Notes under the pieces: model-generated
Database searches by the model: none
What the model was told of the DNA's origin: nothing
The model's input: only the letters and a program-made list of their open reading frames with translations
Source of the DNA: Emydura subglobosa
Taxonomy: Eukaryota > Chordata > Testudines > Chelidae
Reading direction: 5' to 3'
DNA length: 64,000 bases
Assembly (NCBI GenBank): GCA_007922225.1
Contig: ML680053.1
Span: 10,998,870 to 11,062,869 of the forward strand
In this document: positions 1 through 40,560 of the stretch, in pieces
How positions within the stretch are numbered: position 1 is the first letter of the stretch
How the letters are laid out: the number at the start of each line of letters is the position of its first letter
Made by a program: the position numbers and the translations under genes

Positions 1-1735
1 TAAGGAGAACAATTTTTCTCCCTCCTCCTTGTAACAACCTTTTGTGTACTTGAAAACTGTTACCATGTCCCCCCTCAGTCTTCTTTTCTCCAGACTATAC
101 AAACCCAGTTTTTTCAGTCTTTCCTCATAAGTCATGTTTCTAGACTTTTAATCCTTTTTGTTGCTCTTTTCTGAACTTTCTCCAATTTGTCCACATCTTT
201 CCTGAAATGTGGTGCCCAGACATGGACACAATACTCCAGTTGATGCCTAATCAGCATGAAGGAGAGCAAAATGTTTGCTTCTTGCTTACAATATTCCTGC
301 CAATACATCCCAGAATGATGTTTTCTTTTATTGCAACAGTGTTACACTATTGACTAATATTTAGCTTGTAATTGATTATGGCCCCCAGATCCCTTTCCAC
401 AGTACTCCTTCCTACGCAGTCATTTCCATTTTGTATGTGTGCAGTTGATTGTTCCTTTCTAAGTGGAGTACTTTGCATTTGTCCTTACTGAATTTCAACC
501 TATTTACTTCAGACCATTTTTCCAGTTTGTCCAGATCATTTTGAATTTTAATCCTATCCTCCAAAGGACTTTCAACACCTCCCAGCTAGGTACCTTCCAC
601 AAACTTTATAAGAGTACTCTCTATGCCATTATCTAAAACACTGATAAAGATACAGAACAGAATCAGATCCAGAACTGGTCCCTGTGGTACCCCATTGGAT
701 ATGCCCTTCCAACTTGACTGTTAACCACTGATAACTACTCTCTGGAAATGGTTTTCTAACCAGTTATGCACCCACGTTATAGTAGCTCCATCTAGGTTGT
801 ATTTCCCTAGTTTGGTATGAGAAGGTAATGCGAGATAGTATCAAAAGCCTTACCAAAGTCAAGGTATACCACGGCACTGCTTCCCCACTATCCACAGGGC
901 TTGTTACCCTGTCAAAGAAAGCTATCAGGTTGCTTTGACGCAATTTGTTCTTGACAAATCCATGTTGACTGTTATTTATCATTTTATTATCTTCTAGGTG
1001 TTTGCAAACTGATCGCTTAATTATTAGCTTCATTATATTTCTGGGTACTGAAGTTAAGCTGGCTGGTCTGTAATTCCCCAGGTTGTCCTTGTTTCCCTTT
1101 TTATAGACTGACATTATATTTGCCCTTTTCCAGTTGTCTGGAATCTCTCCTGTCTTCCATGACTTTTTGGAGATAATCGCTAAAGGCTCACATATCTCCT
1201 CAATCAGCTACTTGAGTATTCTACGATGTATTTCATCAGACTCTGGTGAGTTAAAGACATCTAACTTGTCTAAGTAATTTTTAACTTGTTCTTTCCTTAT
1301 TTTAGCCTCTGATCCTACCTCATTTTTACTGGCATTCACTATGTTAGACATCCAATCACTACTAACCTTTTTGATGAAAACGGAAAGAAAAAAGTCAGTT
1401 AGCACTTCTATCATTTCCGGCATTATTGTTCCAGCCCCCCTCATTGAGTAAGGGGCCAATGGTGTCCTGGGTCTTTCTCTTGCTTCTAATGTGTTTGTAG
1501 AATGTTTTCTTTTTACCCTTTATGTCTCTAGCTAGTTTAATCTTGTTTTGTGCCTTGGCTTTTCTAATTTTGTCTTTACATACATGTGTTATTTGTTTAT
1601 ATTCATCCTTTGTAATTTGACCTAGTTTCCACTTTTTGTAGGACTCTTTTTTGAGTTTCAGATCATTGAAGTTCTTTTGCCAGGTTGATTTTGCAAGCAA
1701 AGCCTGTGCAAATTTAATGGCTTCTGAAATACATG
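1..1735 (-). mobile_element. CR1 LINE, antisense, degenerate ORF2 fragment
   Basis: Read on the minus strand, this is the middle to 3' part of a CR1 non-LTR retrotransposon. Positions 1700-1208 encode the basic linker between endonuclease and reverse transcriptase (for example [20 protein letters not shown]). Positions 1114-764 encode the first reverse transcriptase blocks, with KKGNKDNLGNYRPASLTSV and NSQHGFVKNK. The rest of the palm and the C-terminal region continue to position 1 but are broken by stops and frameshifts, so the element is dead. Its 3' end lies beyond the window start. The right edge is approximate. Confidence 0.9.
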
Positions 1736-2039
1736 TTAGGGGTAATACCAGGCCACCAAAATTTGTTGCATCACCCTGCTGAAGAGATGTGATGCAAATT
1801 TGTGTCCCGGCAATCTGCCATCATGACCACAGTCCAGGATAGGCAATGAGATATGGTGCTTTGCTCTTGTACATCAGGGTACCAGTCATCCACTGCAAAT
1901 GACTTAGTCATGGGCTACCCAAAATCTTTCCTGGAGGAAATCTTTCCATTATGCAGCAGCCATCACTGGCTCTCAGCCCTAATGGTGGATGTGGCCATGC
2001 CCATAAAATAAGAGTCCTCACATGCTCTAGGGCCCAGAC

Positions 2040-2453
2040 TGCCACTAAAAGTCCCAGCATGCAGTGCTCCATTGTTATGAGGGAGGTGGGAAAGTGACAT
2101 ACTACAAGTCCCAGCATGCATTGCCTTATCACTATGGGGGGGGGGTTAGCTGACAGATTCTGACTGGCAATGCTGGGACTGGATGAGGGATGAATCTCCG
2201 GACAATTGTAGCATTCTCTTCATTCCTTTGAAGCATCTGGCATCAGCCACTGTCAGAAGGGGCAGATAGACCATTGGTCTAACCCAGTATGGCCACTCCT
2301 ATGTTCTTGTACTTCAAGTCCCAGCATGCACTGCTCCATAGCTATGGTGGGGTTAGGTGACAGACTACGTGTCCCAGCATGCATTGCTTTATTGTTATGG
2401 GAGGGGGGGTTAGGTGACAGACTACGTGTCCCAGCATGCACTGCTCCATTGTT
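2040..2453 (+). repeat. Tandem repeat (unit about 55 bp) carrying a ZNF143/SBS-like motif
   Basis: At least five near-identical copies of the core GTCCCAGCATGCA lie at about 2051, 2107, 2317, 2371 and 2428, most preceded by ACTAC and followed by CTGCTCCAT, TTATGG, a G-run and TTAGGTGACAG. Neighbouring copies are 50-57 bp apart. The fullest copy, at 2101-2119, reads ACTACAAGTCCCAGCATGC, very close to the ZNF143 (Staf) SBS motif known from vertebrate promoters. A CR1-like tail interrupts the array at about 2168-2310. The array runs straight into the assembly gap, so its true length is unknown. Confidence 0.8.
2168..2318 (+). mobile_element. CR1-like 3' tail fragment
   Basis: The text around GAAGCATCTGGCATCAGCC and GACCATTGGTCTAACCCAG matches the 3' tail of the CR1 copy at 4683-5008, where the same phrases occur. 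It splits the tandem array, so it probably inserted into it. Confidence 0.65.
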
Positions 2454-3244
2454 NNNNNNNNNNNNNNNNNNNNNNNNNNNNNNNNNNNNNNNNNNNNNNN
2501 NNNNNNNNNNNNNNNNNNNNNNNNNNNNNNNNNNNNNNNNNNNNNNNNNNNNNNNNNNNNNNNNNNNNNNNNNNNNNNNNNNNNNNNNNNNNNNNNNNNN
2601 NNNNNNNNNNNNNNNNNNNNNNNNNNNNNNNNNNNNNNNNNNNNNNNNNNNNNNNNNNNNNNNNNNNNNNNNNNNNNNNNNNNNNNNNNNNNNNNNNNNN
2701 NNNNNNNNNNNNNNNNNNNNNNNNNNNNNNNNNNNNNNNNNNNNNNNNNNNNNNNNNNNNNNNNNNNNNNNNNNNNNNNNNNNNNNNNNNNNNNNNNNNN
2801 NNNNNNNNNNNNNNNNNNNNNNNNNNNNNNNNNNNNNNNNNNNNNNNNNNNNNNNNNNNNNNNNNNNNNNNNNNNNNNNNNNNNNNNNNNNNNNNNNNNN
2901 NNNNNNNNNNNNNNNNNNNNNNNNNNNNNNNNNNNNNNNNNNNNNNNNNNNNNNNNNNNNNNNNNNNNNNNNNNNNNNNNNNNNNNNNNNNNNNNNNNNN
3001 NNNNNNNNNNNNNNNNNNNNNNNNNNNNNNNNNNNNNNNNNNNNNNNNNNNNNNNNNNNNNNNNNNNNNNNNNNNNNNNNNNNNNNNNNNNNNNNNNNNN
3101 NNNNNNNNNNNNNNNNNNNNNNNNNNNNNNNNNNNNNNNNNNNNNNNNNNNNNNNNNNNNNNNNNNNNNNNNNNNNNNNNNNNNNNNNNNNNNNNNNNNN
3201 NNNNNNNNNNNNNNNNNNNNNNNNNNNNNNNNNNNNNNNNNNNN
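2454..3244. other. Assembly gap (791 N)
   Basis: A run of 791 undetermined bases that begins inside the tandem array. HIKESHI coding exon 1 could lie here or upstream of the window. Confidence 1.
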
Positions 3245-3284
3245 GTCAGTGGGGTATGTCACTGGGGAAGGAGTCAAGCCTATC

Positions 3285-3304
3285 TGTGTGTGTGTGTGTG
3301 TGTG
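3285..3304. repeat. (TG)n microsatellite
   Basis: Ten TG units directly after the gap, followed by a G-rich stretch to about 3500. Confidence 0.9.
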
Positions 3305-4286
3305 GTGGGGTGGGGGAGGTGTCTGCTCAGCCTATGGAGTGTGGGGGTGTTGGCTGAGAATCCTGGGGGTGGCTCACCACTTATGGGAGGGGTGTGTCTC
3401 TTAGGGTGGGGGCTATGCTTGGTGATAGTGTTGGTTGTGAGGTGGTTTGGGAAGGGCTGTAGTTGGAGAGCAGGTTGTAGGCTGGGGTGGCTCTGATTTT
3501 CTCTCTCATTGCTTTCTGGGAGCAGTTCCTGCATACATGAAATGCATCACTGTCTCTTCCTCCCTCTTCAGATGTTTGAGGTCTGAGCAGACCCCATTCC
3601 AGCGTGCCTTCCTTCCCCTCATAAAGAGTGAAGTCCAGACTTTATTGGCTAAGGGGTGTGTAGTGTCCTGTTAGCTGTACATTGCTCCAAGTTGCAGTAG
3701 ACTGCAATCATGTTTGATGATACAGATTTTTGGGCATATAGGATGCCATCAGTCCAAGCATGTTGTGTTTTGGCTTATTCTGAGTAGGAGCTACCTGAAT
3801 CAAGATGTGCACTGATGTGTCATGTAGATGGACTTTGTAATGAAGACAAGGGTGACTCTGTGCCCTGACCGTTAGCTATCCTTGAACTAAATGTATAAAG
3901 CCATATCTTATTTTTTATTTAAACAGGTTTCCATGATTAGGGTTCTGCTAGCCATGTGGTCGACAGCCACTTCTTTATAGACTTGGCGACTTCTTCTACA
4001 TCATATTTTACCACTGTGCACATGGGGAACCAAGGTACTCTGATACTACAGCCCTTTGTGTGATATAGAGCTTATGTAGCTAGAATAAGGATTGTGAATC
4101 CTTTTTAGCAACCTGTTGCCCAGTTCCCGTGCTGTTGTGTTTGCTCCTCTGTCTGACTGTTTATAAACTAAAACTGGAATGTGCCTCACTTCCCCTTCTT
4201 TCAAACGCTAGATGGATTTCTGAAAAGAGGGCTCACAGATAGTCAAAATTAAGATTTCTAAACTAAAACTTGGTTTTATATTCTAG
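3305..4286. other. Intron 1 / upstream DNA, no recognised gene
   Basis: The first part is G-rich and the rest is ordinary sequence up to the acceptor TTCTAG of HIKESHI exon 2. No start codon with the expected HIKESHI N-terminus and no recognised repeat was seen. Confidence 0.5.
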
Positions 4287-35218
<30,932 letters not shown>

Positions 35219-35415
35219 ACTTGAATCAGGTCTTTTGAAGTGCTGTCTTACTCTAGTCATGTCTTAAAGATACAGTAAATCACCCCACTAAAGAAAATTG
35301 GTGGAGTAATCAAAGTTCAAGCAGTCTACGTGGATTTTATAGTACCATTGAAACTTATTTAAAATTAAAAACCTGTGCTCAACTGCTCATCTTTGTGTTT
35401 TTTCTCGCTAAACAT

Positions 35416-35421
35416 ATTAAA
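35416..35421 (+). terminator. Candidate HIKESHI poly(A) signal ATTAAA
   Basis: ATTAAA about 200 bases after the stop, followed by the GT-rich stretch CCAGTGTTGTATC. Another ATTAAA lies at 35364-35369. No AATAAA was seen in this 3' UTR. Confidence 0.35.
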
Positions 35422-37125
35422 CTTCAACAAGAAGCCAGTGTTGTATCTACATCTTTAAAAATGTTCTCCTGTGATTGTATCAGTTTGTAATTATGTCCCA
35501 TTTTAAAATGGCTGTACACCATATTCATACAAATTGTATGAAGCATTTCAGCTTCTGTTTAAATGTAAAGAAACCAAATAGAACCGTGTTCAATTTATTC
35601 TTAAGATATGTCAGGCTAAATCACATTTTTACCTAATTAATATCTTGTAACTAGATGTAAGAAGTGATCACTTCTGACACTTCACTCAGCATGGACCATC
35701 TAAGGGACAGATCCCCAACTGGTGTAAAGTGCCATAACTTCATTTTCCCCCTTCCTTCCAAGTCCTTGCAAGGCTCAATCTCAAGGGGTATATGCTTCCT
35801 TTCACTTTTGGGAATAGATGGGAGGGGCAAGCCTTTGGGCCTTTATTTTCTTCACTCCACTTCAATCTATCATTTAAAATTGCCATTGCAGGCCAATTCA
35901 GGGGCCCAAATTAATATTCTGTGATGTCAGCAAAGGGCTTGTCGGGGGTGAAGAGGGAAGAAGGTTTGGGCATAAGAGGCTATTTATAGTGGAGGCTCTT
36001 GATGGGTACCACTTAGCCTGGTGGGTTTACTTTTTGTTTGTGTTATGATGTGTGATCTACTGTGGTGAGGAAAAACAGGTCTAATACTGCTTACTATTCA
36101 GAGTTTCTTTTTTACTAGAATAATAGTGAGTTGCAGCAATATCTTACAATAGTAGTTAAAAGGGTTTTGATTATCTTTTAAGCTTGCTTAAGTAAATTTA
36201 TCATATGCAGTCACTAACAGGTTTGAGTTGGCCTTGCTCTACATTAACCTGCCCTGACAATCAGTTAACGTCTGTTTGACATTCTAGTCTGCTTTGTACT
36301 TTGCTGTGATTCTATTCCAAGGAAAAACAAAGGCACCTCCTATTGTTTCTGGTAATTTTTTCCTTCCCTCCTATATTCCCAGTCTTGGGGACTTGAACTA
36401 AATCAGTGTCTTTTCATAGCTTTTTGTTAGAAGGGAATCGTTTCTTAACGTCTGTTTCATGCTTATATATCCCAATACAGTTCCAAACACTGCAAACTAT
36501 ATTGTTTGGTCCTAAAAGAGCTTGTAAAGAGGAATCTCTCTCTGTTACTAAACATCTTCTTTACATATACAGTATTACAGAAATATGGCAGTGTTATAGC
36601 TGCATTACGCACTGCATTCAAATTATCTAGCTCCTCACCCCTAAATTCTTATGCCGTAAACGGTGTTTAACCTGTCTGCTTTCATTTTAAACTATGGATT
36701 GAATTCAGTCTCAGAGGTGATCTATTTTGACCTAAAAGAACTTCATTCTTTTGGCTTCTGTGCATTCCTTTGACGTTTTAGTTTCTTTGCCATTCCTCCA
36801 ACAAACAAAACTCAGACTTCAATGGAACAATTTATGATGATAATTCACTTTTCCTTAGTTTCTTAAATATGTGATGCCTCTGGAGCATGCTAGTAACTAG
36901 TCCTCTTAGTGCGGATATAAGGCAGGGAACTATTATGCCTATTTTACAAATGGGGAGACAATGTAGAAATCGGAGTTGCATCATATGTTGGGGTAGAGCA
37001 TACTTTGCAGCAAATCACTCATGCCTTAAAAACAAAACACAAAAAAATGCAATTTGGGCTTTAAAAGCTCAGTTTGATTGTTTAAAGTCTAGTCTTTGTC
37101 TTGTTTTCTGAGTGAGACTGGCTTG
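35422..37125. other. HIKESHI 3' flank
   Basis: No gene or repeat identified. AT-rich. Confidence 0.5.
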
Positions 37126-37129
37126 AGTG

Positions 37130-37350
37130 TCAGTGGGAAGGAGGATAGTTCAATGGTTAGAGCACTTGCCTGGGGTTTGGAAGACTTGGGTTCAACTCCC
37201 TGCTCTAGTAGACTTTGTAGTGACCTTGGGTAAGTCACTCTAGTCTGTCAGTGTCCCATCTATAAAATAGGGCTAATAGCACTTCCCTTCCTCACATGAG
37301 TGTTCAGGATAACACATTAAATATGTGGAGGTGCTTTTATGAGCACAGGA
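37130..37350 (+). mobile_element. tRNA-derived SINE, sense, with polymerase III boxes
   Basis: The head has an A box at 37146-37156 (TAGTTCAATGG) and a B box at 37189-37199 (GGTTCAACTCC), the internal polymerase III promoter of a tRNA-like unit. The body reads GTGACCTTGGGTAAGTCACT and CCCATCTATAAAATAGGGC. It is the best-preserved SINE in the window and is a SINE rather than a tRNA gene because no tRNA 3' half follows. Confidence 0.85.
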
Positions 37351-38064
37351 CTCAGCACATCTTGAAAATTGGGCTGCTTTACAGTGTCTCAGACTGGTCA
37401 TGCAGAAAGTAAGGTGTTCAAAAATCACTATTCACTTCTGAAAATCATGGCTGAGCTCTTTAATTGCCTATGTTTCTCCATATGTAAAAAGATATTTGCA
37501 TTTGCTTTGCAATCTATAGCTAGAAAGCACTATATCGATGAATTTATTTATAGCTTTATTGGCTAAACTAGACCCTTGTATGTCTGTGCCCACAACAAGG
37601 GACATGTTCAGGTTGTGAGATCTGTATAAAATCAATGTTTTACAAAACCTAAGATTAATAGAAATATTTTCATGAACTTTTTGAAATCCAGTGATTGTTT
37701 TTCCTGATAGTTCTTCCACACTGTTCGCAAACCATGCAGTTTACAGGAGTGGGGAACTGCTTCAAAACAACTAGTGAGAGTGACTAGTCTATTTTTGGTG
37801 TACAAGGTCAGAGCAGTGCAGAAAGTAAGCAGCATTAAAAATGAGAAACTAGATTTTAAAAGTACAGTTGAGTTTTAAAACTCTTAATACTAGAGGTAAG
37901 GAAACATGCTTTTTAAGCAGATGAAGATCCTTCAATTCCTAAATTATGGATAGTTATTCCTTCACCTATTACCACCTATTAGTTGTGTGTTTTTCTCATA
38001 TATACCTGTTACAAGTGACAATGCCACAAAGGAAAAGGAGAGTTATAAAGAAAGGGCACTCTAA

Positions 38065-38356
38065 GGGCATGTTGACACAAATTGTACTGCTTTAAGTATA
38101 CCAGTCTAGTTAAAAAGCAGTGCAACTTTAAGTATACCAGTTAAAAAGCAGTGCAACACCCTCTAAAATGGACACAATTATACTGGTATAGCTTATTCCT
38201 GTATGGGAAAGGAAATCAGCAACACCACTCCAAGGCAACTTTCATAGCAATATAACTGTCTGTGCTAAGGGTTGTACTGATTATAACCTGTTTTGGTAGA
38301 AAATTACATTCCTAATATTTAAATCAATACAAAAACTGTTTGTGAAGATCAGGCCT
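38065..38356. mobile_element. MITE with TAA duplications
   Basis: The flanks are TAA at 38062-38064 and 38357-38359. The terminal inverted repeats are GGGCATGTTGACACAAA against reversed GGCCTGATCTTCACAAA. The interior holds a tandem duplication of TTTAAGTATACCAG and AAAAAGCAGTGCAAC. The TWA target size fits Harbinger. Confidence 0.7.
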
Positions 38357-38419
38357 TAATCCAGTCCCTATACAAAGAATATCAAAGCAAAGAATGCCTC
38401 CTGTGTGATTTCTGTTCCT

Positions 38420-38515
38420 TACATCTGACGAAATGGGTTATAGCCCACGAGAGCTTATACCTGCAGAAATTAAATTTGTTAGTCTTTAAAGTGCTACAGA
38501 GCTCTTGTTGTTAAA
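38420..38515 (+). repeat. Repeat with hammerhead-like core, copy B
   Basis: CTGACGA at 38425-38431, a stem ATGGG/CCCA and then GAGA where copy A has GAAA. The tail GTTAGTCTTTAAAGTGCTAC matches copy A. The core is decayed. Confidence 0.65.
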
Positions 38516-38554
38516 GCAAAGAATGGGATTCAAGAGGAGACAGAGAGGGGCTCT

Positions 38555-38833
38555 GGCCAAGTCTACACTAATACTTTTGATGGCGTAGCTTTGTCAGTCA
38601 AGAGTGGGAAGAGGGTGGGATCCCTGCCAGACATAGTTGTTCCGGCAGAACTGTAAGGGGTGGGGGAGATGGACTAGCAAAATTATGCTTTTGAGGGTAT
38701 AATTTATTTCACCTTGGGGCTGGCAAGTGGCTGCAATAATCTATCCTCAAAAAAGTAGCATTCACATTAGGAGTGCTTTCCCAATATACAGGTATAGCTA
38801 TACTGGTGAAGTGCTCCTACTGTAGACCTGGCC
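38555..38833. mobile_element. MITE with matched termini
   Basis: GGCCAAGTCTACACTA at the left pairs with reversed GGCCAGGTCTACAGTA at the right. The interior holds TGGCGTAGCTTTGTCAG and TATAGCTATACTGG blocks. It is related to the elements at 17541 and 45296. Target duplication is unclear. Confidence 0.75.
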
Positions 38834-38839
38834 TTGATC

Positions 38840-39950
38840 TCCCTATCACTATCTAATGTACAGAACGCTACTACATAACCAGCATACTGTAAGCAATGCA
38901 GCCTGTTGGGCTAAAGGTAAACAGTTCATTGGTGATTTTGTATTTAATCCATAGATCACCCTACACGTCCCACATGAGGAACTGCATCACTCTCCCCAAT
39001 TAGCAGATGGAGGAATAACTCCTTAGAAAGTGACATGCCTGAAGTCGCACAATCAGAGGTGGAATGGGGAGGAGAACCCATCTCTCCCTCCTTCCATGCC
39101 TTATTTGAACCTACCCATATCAATGCAAATAAAGATGAGGGCTCACATTCTGTGGAAAGGGGTAGCTTAGTTTTCCACCACCTGCCCTCCCCACCCCAGC
39201 AATATAATTTACTACATGTGGAGTGGGGAAAGAGATGGCATAAGAGCTTTCTTTATAAATGCTTGGTTTTGACTGATAGGCTGGCTGTCCTATCCATTAA
39301 AATGTGTTTACATGCATCATTTTGGGACTCTAGTAATGTTTTGTCAGCTGCCATAGGAATTCCGAAGTTAAGATAAAAATGTTATGTTACCATTTCATGC
39401 AGTGCCCTTGTCCTGGGCGTGTTATATGGCTGCAACTGCATCTAGTGTCTTTCTATTTATGCAAAAGAAAACACTGGTGCATCTACATACACTGAAATCC
39501 CACTCCCAATAAAAATCCGGAGTCAGACTCCACATTTAAATACTAATCATTTGAACCCTATGGAGCTAACGGTCTGTGTTACAACGTGGCCTTTCATTTC
39601 ATTTTGATCACTATAAAAAATACTTCCCATGCCACTTGCACAATTCATAGTATACATAGATACTTTAAAAAGCAGCATTTTGGATTAAACTGTTTCAAAC
39701 GTTAATTTTTTGAAAGTTTTTACAGTGTGGTGCATTTTAGTTGCATCTGAAAGAGGATTCGTGTTGGATTTGTCCTCTAGCCTTTTTATTATGATTCTTT
39801 TGAGAGAAAGTAACGACTGGATTTCAGAAAGGGAAGGGGGCAATTCTGCCCTCCAGCAACCAGGGGCTGTGGCCATTTGCAGGATTAGATCTTAATGAAA
39901 CCGCAAATAAAAAACAGATCCTTCCTAGAATGCATTAAAGTTCGTCCAAA
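38840..39950. other. Intergenic DNA between HIKESHI and CCDC81
   Basis: No gene identified. Ordinary sequence with a short SINE-like stretch near 38975-39060 (antisense, weak), ending where GC content rises. Confidence 0.45.
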
Positions 39951-39954
39951 GGAG

Positions 39955-40560
39955 GCAGAGTGGACACCTCAGCTTCACCCTGCCTGGCTGATGCTTGCAC
40001 TGCAACAAACACCCACCTAGGACCGCCCCCCCGCGTCCCCTTCTGCAGCCTGGGGGAGCAGCTGCCGGCGGGAACCCGGGAACCCATGGGTGGGCGGGGC
40101 CTTAGAGCCCCTATTATGACGTACTCTCTAGCAACAGTGAGCTACTCTCGCGTCCTGGATACGGCCCCCCTCCCTCCTCCCCGCCTGTTCCCTCCCCCGC
40201 CCTGAGACGCCCATTAAGTCCCTGGGCCGGCCCCTGCAGCTGGCTCTTTTGCCCTCTCCTTCCCTCTCTGCTCAGGGACTGATGAGGAGGAGGGCGCAGG
40301 GCATGGGGGAGAGGCGAGGGGGGCTGTGTGCTAGAGCAGAGAGAAGGTGAGGGGTGGGGAGGGAGGCAGGGAAGGCCAGGGCCAGCCTCCTGCAAGGAGA
40401 AAAGCAGCGCAAGCCCCTCCGCTTTCTGCTGCTTCCCCTTGGCGGGGGATGTAAAAATGCTGGACAATATCCACGCCGCAATCCTCGAATCTGGCAGGAG
40501 CGTCTTCCTCACGCTCCCGAAGCTCTCGGCGGACGGTAAGGCCTTCGCACCTCCTGGAGT
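39955..40560 (+). promoter_or_regulatory. GC-rich CCDC81 promoter region (CpG-island-like)
   Basis: CpG density rises sharply around the CCDC81 start. A GC box GGGCGGGG is at 40092-40099, a CRE-like TGACGTAC at 40117-40124, and an RFX-type half site AGCAAC at about 40130-40135. The half site would suit a ciliary gene, but its partner half (GTACTC) is a poor match. No TATA box stands at a fitting distance. The transcription start is not known. Confidence 0.55.
40457..40535 (+). CDS. CCDC81: CCDC81 coding exon 1
   Basis: ATG opens MLDNIHAAILESGRSVFLTL and the exon ends after LSAD plus one base at donor GTAAGG. It is the start of the first HU-like domain. It lies in the GC-rich promoter region. 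Confidence 0.93.

Noticed and set aside
1208..1700. Lysine-rich frames as a host protein
   Set aside because: They match the CR1 endonuclease-RT linker by character and by position next to the RT blocks on the same strand.
2326..3496. Long open frames on both strands of more than 300 codons
   Set aside because: They exist only because the N run of the assembly gap has no stops. The real flanks are tandem repeat and microsatellite.
37146..37199. A possible tRNA gene (good A and B boxes)
   Set aside because: No acceptor stem or 3' half follows. The text continues into the SINE body shared with several other loci.
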